From Patulibacter sp. (lineage in GTDB: Bacteria; Actinomycetota; Thermoleophilia; Solirubrobacterales; Solirubrobacteraceae), in NCBI GenBank assembly GCA_031119595.1, contig JAVHXX010000015.1, forward strand, positions 1-20,726: a stretch of DNA of 20,726 bases, in the 5' to 3' direction. A program made the translations under genes and the position numbers. The notes beneath the pieces were generated by a model. That model saw only the letters and a list, made by a program, of their open reading frames with translations, was not told the origin of the DNA and ran no database searches. Within the stretch, counting starts at the first letter, position 1. Each line of letters opens with the position of its first letter. Shown here one piece after another: positions 13,435 to 20,012 of this stretch.

Positions 13435-14664
13435 GTGGATCGGCCCGACGAGACCACCTCGAACGAGGTGACGATCTTCCTCGACGGCGGAGAGCTGTAC
13501 GTCACCGGCGAGTCCCGTTCGGTCGACGTCGTCCTGGCGGACCTCCTCGGCCCGGACGAGTCGAGCCGGCGCCGGTCGTCCACGCGCCTCGTCGAACTCG
13601 GTGCGGCAGGCGCGAGCCTCGCCGCCGCCGGCGCCACGGCGAGCGAAGGCCTGTACCGCGCGACGCCCGAAACGCTGGCGAAGCTCGCGGAGTACGGGCC
13701 GCAGCTGACCGAGGGCGGCGCGCTACGCGGCTCCGTCCGCGGTGCGGCTGGGCACTATGCCGGCGAGCTCTCCTTCGACGCGATCTCGTTCGGCCCGGAG
13801 CAAGCGCTCGCGCTCCAAGCGGCCGCCGTCTCGCTGGCGCTTCGCTCCGCGATCGCAGACGTCCAGGCGGCGGTCGAGGCCGTCGACCAGAAGGTGTCCG
13901 ACGTGCAGCGGCGAGTTCGCACCCGGGAGATCGGCGAGGTTCTCGGGACGTTCCGTTTCCTGCAGGGGATCGTCGCCTCGACGCGAGCCCGCGGCCGACT
14001 GCTCGACGCCGACTGGGATCAGGTCGCGGGCGTTCGCAAGGACCTGGAGATCGCACTCGAGGCCCTCCGTGCGTACGTGACGGAATCGATCAACGACATC
14101 GACGCAGGCGACCCCCTACCGAAGCGTGAGGCCGCGATCGGCCGGATCGGTGATCCGAAGGCCGTGGCCGGAAGCCTGCACCTGATCCTGGTCGCCGAGC
14201 AGTCCCTCCATCTCCTGGAGTACCTGCGGCTCGAGCGGGTCCGCACGACGGACCCCGCACACGTCGAGTCCGCGCTCGCCGACGCCAGGCAGGGCCTGGC
14301 GGACCAGCGTGCGCGCGATGCTGCCCTGGTCCGGACCGCGATCGAGCGCATCGACGCCGCTCACCACATCGGACCGCTCGAGGTCCATCGCGTCTTCTCG
14401 ATCCCCCAGCTCGGCCGCGCGTCGCAGCGTGCAACCGACGCCCTCGTCGCGTTCGCGAACGCCTCGCGCTCAGAACTCCCCGCGCTCGCCACGTCCGTCT
14501 CGCGACCGTCGCTGGCGGAGACCCGGGCCGAGGTCAGGCGGCAGGCGCTCACCGCGCGCGACGGCGTCGTCGATGCGACGAAGTTCCTCGGCCGGGCCAC
14601 GTCCGAGGGAGCCCGCAAGACCTCGGATGCCGTGCGGCAACGAGCCCGTCGGAAGTCCGACTGA
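13435..14664 (+). CDS. Helical protein of unknown function (409 aa)
   Basis: I do not recognise the family. The GTG start at 13435 is set by the TATGCT element 6 bases upstream; the open frame before it (from 12163) is antisense shadow. A short N-terminal beta-like segment (EVTIFLDGGELYVTG, residues 11-25) is followed by an Ala/Gly-rich stretch (~50-72), a Gly-containing segment ending in GELSFDAISF, then a long helical region. Residues ~122-170 look like a coiled coil (ALALQAAAVSLALRSAIADV, then QAAVEAVDQKVSDVQRRVRTRE in sequence). DADWDQVAGVRKDLE and the ALRAYVTESI helix follow. The final ~50 residues are basic (ending RQRARRKSD). No signal peptide and no clear membrane span, so cytoplasmic, perhaps DNA- or membrane-associated. 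It is divergent from the 12127-13296 gene. Confidence 0.75.
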   Translation: MDRPDETTSNEVTIFLDGGELYVTGESRSVDVVLADLLGPDESSRRRSSTRLVELGAAGASLAAAGATASEGLYRATPETLAKLAEYGPQLTEGGALRGSVRGAAGHYAGELSFDAISFGPEQALALQAAAVSLALRSAIADVQAAVEAVDQKVSDVQRRVRTREIGEVLGTFRFLQGIVASTRARGRLLDADWDQVAGVRKDLEIALEALRAYVTESINDIDAGDPLPKREAAIGRIGDPKAVAGSLHLILVAEQSLHLLEYLRLERVRTTDPAHVESALADARQGLADQRARDAALVRTAIERIDAAHHIGPLEVHRVFSIPQLGRASQRATDALVAFANASRSELPALATSVSRPSLAETRAEVRRQALTARDGVVDATKFLGRATSEGARKTSDAVRQRARRKSD

Positions 14665-14720
14665 GCTCGCCGAGACCCTCCGCGCGCGCCTGCGACCGCC
14701 GCCACACCACCCGGAACGAC

Positions 14721-14744
14721 GGAACCCCGCTCTCGCGGGGCTCC
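14721..14744 (-). terminator. Intrinsic-type terminator of ssrA
   Basis: On the minus strand the RNA forms GGAGCCCCGC-GAGA-GCGGGGUUCC: a 10-bp stem closed with one G-U pair and a GNRA loop, 9 bases after the tmRNA 3' end. On the plus strand the same pair would be an A-C mismatch, so the hairpin is built for minus-strand transcription. The following bases (gtcgttcc) have only a weak U content. Confidence 0.6.
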
Positions 14745-14753
14745 GGTTCACAG

Positions 14754-15123
14754 TGGAGACGGGGGGAATCGAACCCCCGTCCGAGATCGCACCAATGGGG
14801 CGTCTACGAGCGTAGTCAGCGGTCAGAGTCTCACTCCCCCGTCACCTCGCTGACCGGGTCGAGGGGAGCCAGCCCCCTAAGTGTGTCCCGACCGCACGGA
14901 GGCGGGGCGGTCGGTAAGCCGGCGAAAGATGATTCCGCGTCCCCGACGGCCGGCTGGCCGAGGGGCAGAACCTTTCCTATCTAGACTGCGAGTGCAGCAG
15001 ACGGAAGGGCGTACTCGTGAGAGTCCGCACTTATGGTTTTTGCTGGAGTTTTACGAGGCCATCCAGCAACCTCGGCTCGCAACCACACCGATGAACCGAC
15101 CCCGTCGAAGCCAGGTCGTCCCC
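14754..15123 (-). ncRNA. ssrA: Transfer-messenger RNA (tmRNA)
   Basis: Rescues stalled ribosomes and tags their peptides for proteolysis. The 5' end GGGGACGACCTGGCTTCGACGGGG (first bases from 15123) and the 3' end with T-loop TTCGATT, a 5-bp GGGGG/CCCCC T-stem, acceptor strand CGTCTCC and discriminator A (14754) pair into a 7-bp acceptor stem. The third pair is G-U, the alanine identity element. The 3' CCA is not encoded (CTG follows) and must be added. Total 370 bases. The tag frame lies at 15043-14981, with pseudoknot-rich GC segments after it. It is flanked by an upstream TAGACT promoter and a downstream hairpin, and is separated from the acyl-CoA ligase gene by that gene's own terminator. 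Confidence 0.95.
14981..15043 (-). other. tmRNA tag-peptide reading frame, ending LAV
   Basis: The resume codon is most likely GCA (15043-15041). The frame then encodes AKTISADSHEYALPSAALAV and a TAG stop at 14983-14981. The interior SADSHEYAL resembles actinobacterial tags, but the last residue is Val, where the usual ClpXP-recognised end is LAA. The exact resume codon is inferred from the usual GC(A/G)-A-A context; the stop and the C-terminus do not depend on it. Confidence 0.85.
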
Positions 15124-15143
15124 GTGTGTTTCTTACCCTGCGC

Positions 15144-15172
15144 AGTCTACCGGCTCGGCGGATCCGCGTCGA
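15144..15172 (-). promoter_or_regulatory. ssrA promoter
   Basis: Read on the minus strand, TCGACG (15172-15167) and TAGACT (15149-15144) are separated by 17 bases. Transcription would start near 15137, leaving a leader of about 14 bases to be removed by RNase P from the mature 5' end at 15123. An alternative -10, TAAGAA (15135-15130), would start exactly on the mature end but has no -35 partner. Confidence 0.45.
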
Positions 15173-15181
15173 CGGGCGTCC

Positions 15182-15204
15182 GGCCCCGGCACGCTGCCGG
15201 GGCC
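15182..15204 (-). terminator. Terminator of the acyl-CoA ligase gene
   Basis: GGCCCCGGCA-CGC-TGCCGGGGCC is a perfect 10-bp inverted repeat 12 bases after the ligase stop on the minus strand. No U-tract. It lies just upstream of the ssrA promoter and would insulate ssrA from ligase transcription. Confidence 0.6.
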
Positions 15205-15216
15205 TGCCACGCAGCG

Positions 15217-16758
15217 CTACGCCTGGGTCTTGACCGCGGCGGCGTCGAAGATGGACTTGTCGATCTCGCGCTTGAGGATCTTGCCGGTGGCGGTCTTCGG
15301 GAGCTCGTCCACGACGACGACCATGCGCGGGTACTTGTAGGCGGCGACGCGCTCCTTCACGAACGCCTTCACCTCGTCGGCGTCGATCGTCTGGCCCGGC
15401 TTCGCGGCGACGGCGGCAGCGATCTCCTCGCCCCACTCGTCGTGCGGGACGCCGAGCACGGCCGCCTCCATGACCGCGGGGTGCTCGTACAGCACCTCCT
15501 CGATCTCGCGCGGGTACACGTTGTAGCCGCCGCGGATCACGAGGTCCTTCTTGCGGTCGACGATGAAGTAGTAGCCGTCCTCGTCGTACTGGGCCATGTC
15601 GCCGGTCTTGAACCAGCCGTCCTCGTCGATCGCCTCGGCGGTGGCCTCCGGGCGGCCGTGGTAGCCGGCCATCACGTTGTGGCCGCGGATCACGATCTCG
15701 CCGACCTCGCCGGGCCCCAGGCGCTTGCCGTTCTCGTCGATGACGCCCATCTCCACGCCGTAGAGCGGGGTGCCGATCGAGCCCGGCTTGGACTCGCGCT
15801 CCTTGTGGTTGAAGCACGCGACCGGGGACGTCTCCGAGAGGCCGTAGCCCTCGAGCACGCGCGCGAGCTTCGCCTCCGCCTGCTTGAGCGTCTCGACGGC
15901 GCACGCCGACCCGCCGGACACGCACAGGTTCAGCGAGGAGACGTCGGTCGACTCGAGGTTCGGGTGGTTGAGCACCGCGACGAACATCGTCGGCACGCCG
16001 AAGAACTTCGTGACCTTGCGGGTCTCGATGAGCTGCAGCGCCTGCTCGGGATCGAACCGCGGGATCAGCTCGACGGTCGCGCCGCGGCGCGTGGCGGCGT
16101 TGAGCACGCAGGTCTGGCCGAAGGAGTGGAAGAGCGGCAGCGCCCCGAGGAGGACGTCGTCGGGAGTGAGGTCGTGGAGCTGCGAGGAGACCTCGGTGTT
16201 CCACATGAGGTTGGAGTGCGTGAGCAGGGCGCCCTTCGGCTGACCCGTGGTCCCCGACGTGTAGAGGATCACGGCGGTGTCGGTGGCGATCCGCTGCACC
16301 GGCTCGGCGATCGGCTCGACCGTGCCGAGCGCCTCCTCGAGCTTCGTCGCGCCCTCGGGAGTCTCGTCGGGACCGGCGACGAGGAGCGGGATGCCGGCGG
16401 CGTCCGCACCGATCTTCGCGTCGGCACCGAAGCCGGCCCAGGCGATGAGCGCCTTGGCCTGCGAGTCCTTGAGGTAGTACTCGACCTCGCGGCCCTTCAG
16501 GAGCACGTTCATCGGGACGACCACGCCGCCGGCGAGGAGCGTGCCGTAGTACGCGATCGGGAAGTGGGGGACGTTCGGGAGCATCACGCCGACGCGGTCG
16601 CCCGGCTCGACCCCGATCGACTGCAGGTACGAGGCGACGCGCTGTGCGGCACCGTTGACCTGCTCGTAGGTGAGGGCGACGTCGCCCAGGCGGACGGCGA
16701 CCTGCTCCGGATAACGCTTCGCAGCCTGGTCGATGAGCGTGGCGAGATTGAGCCTCAA
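15217..16758 (-). CDS. Long-chain-type fatty acid CoA ligase (AMP-forming)
   Basis: A 513-residue ANL-superfamily enzyme that activates a carboxylic acid (probably a fatty acid) to acyl-AMP and then acyl-CoA. The P-loop is YTSGTTGQPKGA (166-177). Also present are the A5 motif GYGLSETSP, the A7/A8 stretch GWFKTGDMAQYDEDGYYFIVDRKKD and VIRGGYNVYPREIE, and the catalytic Lys in LPKTATGKILKREI. Length fits FadD-like enzymes. The start is the TTG at 16758, giving the familiar (M)RLNLATLIDQAAKRYPEQ beginning with a CAGGTG a few bases upstream; the frame before it (to 18933) is shadow. Two identical TGGTACCA palindromes lie just upstream and may be an operator. It is divergent from pepF and ends in a strong hairpin before ssrA. 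Confidence 0.92.
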   Translation of the reverse strand: MRLNLATLIDQAAKRYPEQVAVRLGDVALTYEQVNGAAQRVASYLQSIGVEPGDRVGVMLPNVPHFPIAYYGTLLAGGVVVPMNVLLKGREVEYYLKDSQAKALIAWAGFGADAKIGADAAGIPLLVAGPDETPEGATKLEEALGTVEPIAEPVQRIATDTAVILYTSGTTGQPKGALLTHSNLMWNTEVSSQLHDLTPDDVLLGALPLFHSFGQTCVLNAATRRGATVELIPRFDPEQALQLIETRKVTKFFGVPTMFVAVLNHPNLESTDVSSLNLCVSGGSACAVETLKQAEAKLARVLEGYGLSETSPVACFNHKERESKPGSIGTPLYGVEMGVIDENGKRLGPGEVGEIVIRGHNVMAGYHGRPEATAEAIDEDGWFKTGDMAQYDEDGYYFIVDRKKDLVIRGGYNVYPREIEEVLYEHPAVMEAAVLGVPHDEWGEEIAAAVAAKPGQTIDADEVKAFVKERVAAYKYPRMVVVVDELPKTATGKILKREIDKSIFDAAAVKTQA

Positions 16759-16777
16759 GGGGACACCTGAAAGTTCG

Positions 16778-16803
16778 TGGTACCAGGCGTCATGGTGGTA
16801 CCA
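16778..16803. promoter_or_regulatory. Paired TGGTACCA palindromes upstream of the acyl-CoA ligase
   Basis: Perfect 8-bp palindromes at 16778-16785 and 16796-16803, 18 bases centre to centre, 20 bases upstream of the ligase start. Helical phasing of the pair is close to two turns, which suits cooperative binding of a dimeric repressor of the TetR or FadR kind. No such regulator is in the window, so the binder is unknown. Part of the 162-base divergent gap 16759-16920. Confidence 0.45.
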
Positions 16804-16907
16804 AGGGGTATCAATCCACCGTATCGCAACGGAGGTGTCCGGGGTCACAATTCCGGGCTCGTCCGGGCACGCTTCCGTGCGCGGTCGCGGGCCGCGCGGC
16901 ACGCGGC

Positions 16908-16913
16908 TACGCT
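16908..16913 (+). promoter_or_regulatory. -10 element (TACGCT) of pepF, leaderless
   Basis: TACGCT ends 7 bases before the ATG at 16921 and is the same hexamer as at marR. No Shine-Dalgarno site precedes the start. This fixes the pepF start over an in-frame ATG at 16777. Confidence 0.5.
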
Positions 16914-16920
16914 CAGCGTC

Positions 16921-18747
16921 ATGTCCGATGCCACTGGAACCGCTGCCGACTCCGCGACCGAGGTCGTCTGGGACCTCGAGCCCCTGGTCGACGGCGGCGG
17001 TGCCGACGGCGTCCGCGCGATCCTCGAAGACGCGCAGACGAAGGCCGAGGCGATCGAGCAGGAGTTCTCCGGCACCATCGCCGACCGCTCGCCCGAGGAG
17101 ATCGCCGGGCTCGTCGCCCAGCTCGCCGACCTCTCCGAGGCCGTCGGCCGCGCCGGCAACTACGCGATGCTCGCGTTCTCCGCGGACACCGAGGACCCGG
17201 CGAACGGCGCCCTCGTCGCCGACATCCAGGAGCGCGCCTCGCGGCTCGAGTCCGCGCTGCTCTTCTTCGAGCTCGAATGGGCCGCCGTCACCGACGAGCA
17301 GGCCGAGGCCGTCCTCGCGCACCCGGGCACCGAGCAGGCCCGCCACCACCTGCGCAGCATCCGTCGCTACCGCGACCACCTCCTCACCGAGGCCGAGGAG
17401 AAGCTGCTCGCCGAGACCGGCCCGACCGGGTCGTCGGCGTGGGCGCGCCTCCATGGCGAGACGCTCTCGCGCATCCGCGTGCCCGTGCCCGGCGAGGAGG
17501 GCGCCGACGACGAGCCGCTCACGGTCATCCTCAACCGCCTCTCCAGCGGCGACCGCGAACACCGCAAGGCCGTCGCGGAGGCCGTGACCGAGTCGCTGAA
17601 GCCCGAACTCAAGACGCGCGCGTTCATCTTCAACACGCTCCTGCAGGACAAGGCCATCGGCGACCGCCTGCGCAAGTACCCGACCTGGCTCGCGAGCCGG
17701 AACCTCTCGAACGAGGCCTCCGACGAGTCCGTGCAGGCCCTGGTCACGGCCGTCAAGGACCGCTACGAGATCGGCCGCCGCTGGTACCGGCTCAAGGCGA
17801 AGCTCCTCGGCCTCGAGACCCTCTCCGACTACGACCGTGTCGCCGTCGTCACCACCGACGACGCCCGCATCTCCTGGACCGACGGCCGCGACCTCGTCCT
17901 CGACAGCTACCGCGCCTTCTCGCCGGACCTGGGTGCAGCGGCCGAGCACTTCTTCACGAACGACTACATCGACGCCGCACCCCGTCAGGGCAAGCGCGGC
18001 GGCGCATTCTGCGCGTACACGGTGCCGTCGCGGCACCCGTACGTGCTCATGAGCTACACCGGCAGCCGCCGCGACGTCCTCACGCTCGCGCATGAGCTCG
18101 GCCACGGCGTGCACGCTTCGCTGGCGCGCCCGCGCGGCCCGTTCGAGCAGCACACGCCGCTCACCGTCGCCGAGACGGCGAGCGTGTTCGGCGAGACGCT
18201 CGTCTTCGACCGCCTCCTGGAGCAGAGCACCGATCCCGAGGATCGCCTCTCGCTGCTCGCCGAGAACATCGAGGGTGCCATCGCCACCGTGTTCCGGCAG
18301 GTCGCCATGAACGACTTCGAGGCCCGCATCCACACCGCGCGCCGCGAAGAGGGCGAGCTCAGCGTCGAGCGGTTTAACGAGCTGTGGCGCGCGTCGCAGG
18401 TCGACTTCTTCGGCGACAGCGTCGAGCTCTCCGAGGGCTACGACATCTGGTGGTCGTATATCCCCCACTTCATCAACACGCCGGGCTACGTCTACGCGTA
18501 CGCGTTCGGGCAGCTGCTCGCGCTGTCGATCTACAAGCGCTACCGCGACACCGGCGCGGGCTTCGTCCCCGACTACCTCGAGCTGCTCGCCGCGGGCGGC
18601 TCGCGCTCGCCGGAGCAGCTGGGCGAGATCGTCGGCGTCGACCTCGCCGACCCGGGCTTCTGGCATGCCGGCCTCGACCTCGTCGAGGAGCTCGGCAAGC
18701 AGGCCGAGGAAGCGGCGTACGCCGCGCGCCCCGAGCTCGCGAAGTGA
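16921..18747 (+). CDS. pepF: M3-family oligoendopeptidase F
   Basis: A 608-residue zinc metallopeptidase that cleaves short peptides in the cytoplasm. The zinc site HELGH is at residues 391-395 (LTLAHELGHGVHASL), with the second-helix Glu in VAETASVFGE (E418). The substrate-side tyrosine region (IPHFINTPGYVYAYAFGQL) is conserved, and the N-terminal ~200 helical residues are the usual M3 lid. Length matches PepF. Start: ATG at 16921, right after the TACGCT element. It overlaps the next gene by GTGA, so the M50 protease is coupled to it. A role in recycling imported or signal peptides would fit the nearby M50 protease but is inference. Confidence 0.94.
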   Translation: MSDATGTAADSATEVVWDLEPLVDGGGADGVRAILEDAQTKAEAIEQEFSGTIADRSPEEIAGLVAQLADLSEAVGRAGNYAMLAFSADTEDPANGALVADIQERASRLESALLFFELEWAAVTDEQAEAVLAHPGTEQARHHLRSIRRYRDHLLTEAEEKLLAETGPTGSSAWARLHGETLSRIRVPVPGEEGADDEPLTVILNRLSSGDREHRKAVAEAVTESLKPELKTRAFIFNTLLQDKAIGDRLRKYPTWLASRNLSNEASDESVQALVTAVKDRYEIGRRWYRLKAKLLGLETLSDYDRVAVVTTDDARISWTDGRDLVLDSYRAFSPDLGAAAEHFFTNDYIDAAPRQGKRGGAFCAYTVPSRHPYVLMSYTGSRRDVLTLAHELGHGVHASLARPRGPFEQHTPLTVAETASVFGETLVFDRLLEQSTDPEDRLSLLAENIEGAIATVFRQVAMNDFEARIHTARREEGELSVERFNELWRASQVDFFGDSVELSEGYDIWWSYIPHFINTPGYVYAYAFGQLLALSIYKRYRDTGAGFVPDYLELLAAGGSRSPEQLGEIVGVDLADPGFWHAGLDLVEELGKQAEEAAYAARPELAK

Positions 18748-19805
18748 CCGACGGGCCGGGCCGGAGACCCCGCCGGAACCGGCCCGATCCGTTCGCCCCG
18801 CGCGAGCGGTTCGACCCCTTCCTGCCGCAACCGGCCGCCCCGCCGGACCCCGAACCGACGCCGGTTCCCGAGCCCGAGCCCGTCCGCCCCGATCCGCTGT
18901 GGTCGGCGCGCGACGTCGACTACGACCAGCCACTGCCTCCCCCGCAGATCCCGGGCGCCGAGGAGCAGGCCAAGGACAAGGTCAAGCGCTTCGGCGGGCC
19001 GCTCGGGTTCCTGCTGCTGGCTGCCTGGAAGGTCGGACGGATCGTGCTCGTCGCCCTGGGCAAGGTGGCGGTGCTCTTCAAGATCCCCGTGTTCGGGAGC
19101 GTCCTCTCCGGCGCGGTCTCGATCGGGGCGTACGCCGTCTTCTACGGGTGGACGTTCGCGATCGGCCTCGTCGGGTCGCTGCTCGTGCACGAGCTCGGCC
19201 ACGTGGTGGCGCTGAAGCGCGAGGGCATGCCGGTGAAGGCCCTGAACTTCGTGCCGTTCCTGGGCGCGTACGTCATGAGCGACCGGGCCCGCACCCTCGA
19301 CCAGCAGGCGCGCATCTCGATCGCCGGGCCGATCGCCGGCGCCGCGCTCGCGCTCGTCCTGTTCTACGCCGTCCCGGATGACCCCGCGATCCGCGCGGTC
19401 GCCTACACGGGCTTCTTCCTCAACCTGATCAACCTGCTGCCGCTGCCCCCGCTCGACGGCGGTGGCGTGGGCCGGATCTTCCCGTCGGCGTGGTGGCTGA
19501 TGCTCGTGCCGGCGCTCGCCGCGGTGTGGGCGCTGAGTGGCGAGGAGTTCGCGGCGGTCGCCGCCGGGGCGGCGCTGCTCATGGCGTACCTGCGCCGCGA
19601 GGGCGGCTGGGCGGTCGATCCCGCCGACGGCATCGATGTCCGCCACCGGATCCAGGCGGCGGTGCTCTACGTCGGCGTGATCGCCGTGTGCGCGTTCGGG
19701 CTCGCCGCGACGTTCGAGAACCGCACCGACGACCTCGTCCGCACGTACGGCAGCGCTCCGGCGGCCGTGACCGCCGCCGTCGGCGTGCCGGCGCCCGTGC
19801 GCTGA
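18744..19805 (+). CDS. M50-family intramembrane metalloprotease (site-2 protease type)
   Basis: A 353-residue membrane protease. Residues 1-75 are a disordered, Pro-rich cytoplasmic tail (PEPTPVPEPEPVRPDP). Membrane segments follow at ~87-112, 118-147, 190-210, 217-233, 249-280 and 306-323. The zinc motif is HELGH (149-153) inside the second span, and the third ligand is Asp238 in LPLPPLDGG. PFLGAYVMSD and AGPIAGA fit the M50 fold. No PDZ domain is seen, so it is not a RseP/Rip1-type protease; it is closer to the compact Zn-dependent proteases. The GTG at 18744 overlaps the pepF stop (GTGA). The substrate is unknown. The family cleaves membrane-bound regulators or signal-peptide remnants. Confidence 0.9.
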   Translation: MTDGPGRRPRRNRPDPFAPRERFDPFLPQPAAPPDPEPTPVPEPEPVRPDPLWSARDVDYDQPLPPPQIPGAEEQAKDKVKRFGGPLGFLLLAAWKVGRIVLVALGKVAVLFKIPVFGSVLSGAVSIGAYAVFYGWTFAIGLVGSLLVHELGHVVALKREGMPVKALNFVPFLGAYVMSDRARTLDQQARISIAGPIAGAALALVLFYAVPDDPAIRAVAYTGFFLNLINLLPLPPLDGGGVGRIFPSAWWLMLVPALAAVWALSGEEFAAVAAGAALLMAYLRREGGWAVDPADGIDVRHRIQAAVLYVGVIAVCAFGLAATFENRTDDLVRTYGSAPAAVTAAVGVPAPVR

Positions 19806-20012
19806 GCGCCCGCGATCGCTGGCGTCTGCTCCACGTCGACCGCTGCGCGCGGCGGGCGTGGAACGGCCCTGGTCCGGTGTCTCGAATCCATGCGTTGTGC
19901 AGGTGATTCGGCGCCCAGACGCGCTGAAGGCTGCATTGCGACTCCGTTAAGCCGCAGGAATTCACGCCACGGGGGCAAAAGGTTCGGCCATCGTCGTCCG
20001 ACCATCAGAGTG
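19806..20012 (+). other. Intergenic region with no gene
   Basis: A 207-base gap less GC-biased in its second half (19890-19990) than the flanking genes, as expected for a promoter region. It holds a TTGCGA followed after 17 bases by AATTCA (a weak promoter candidate) and an A-run (GGGGGCAAAAGG). I see no strong hairpin and no supported small gene. Confidence 0.5.

Noticed and set aside
14754..14800. A separate tRNA gene suggested by the T-arm and acceptor end
   Set aside because: There is no anticodon arm; the sequence is the tRNA-like 3' domain of tmRNA, which pairs with the 5' end at 15123.
16759..18933. Upstream extension of the acyl-CoA ligase frame (to 1238 residues)
   Set aside because: The extension is antisense to pepF and the M50 gene, is low in complexity, and precedes a normal ligase N-terminus at the TTG.
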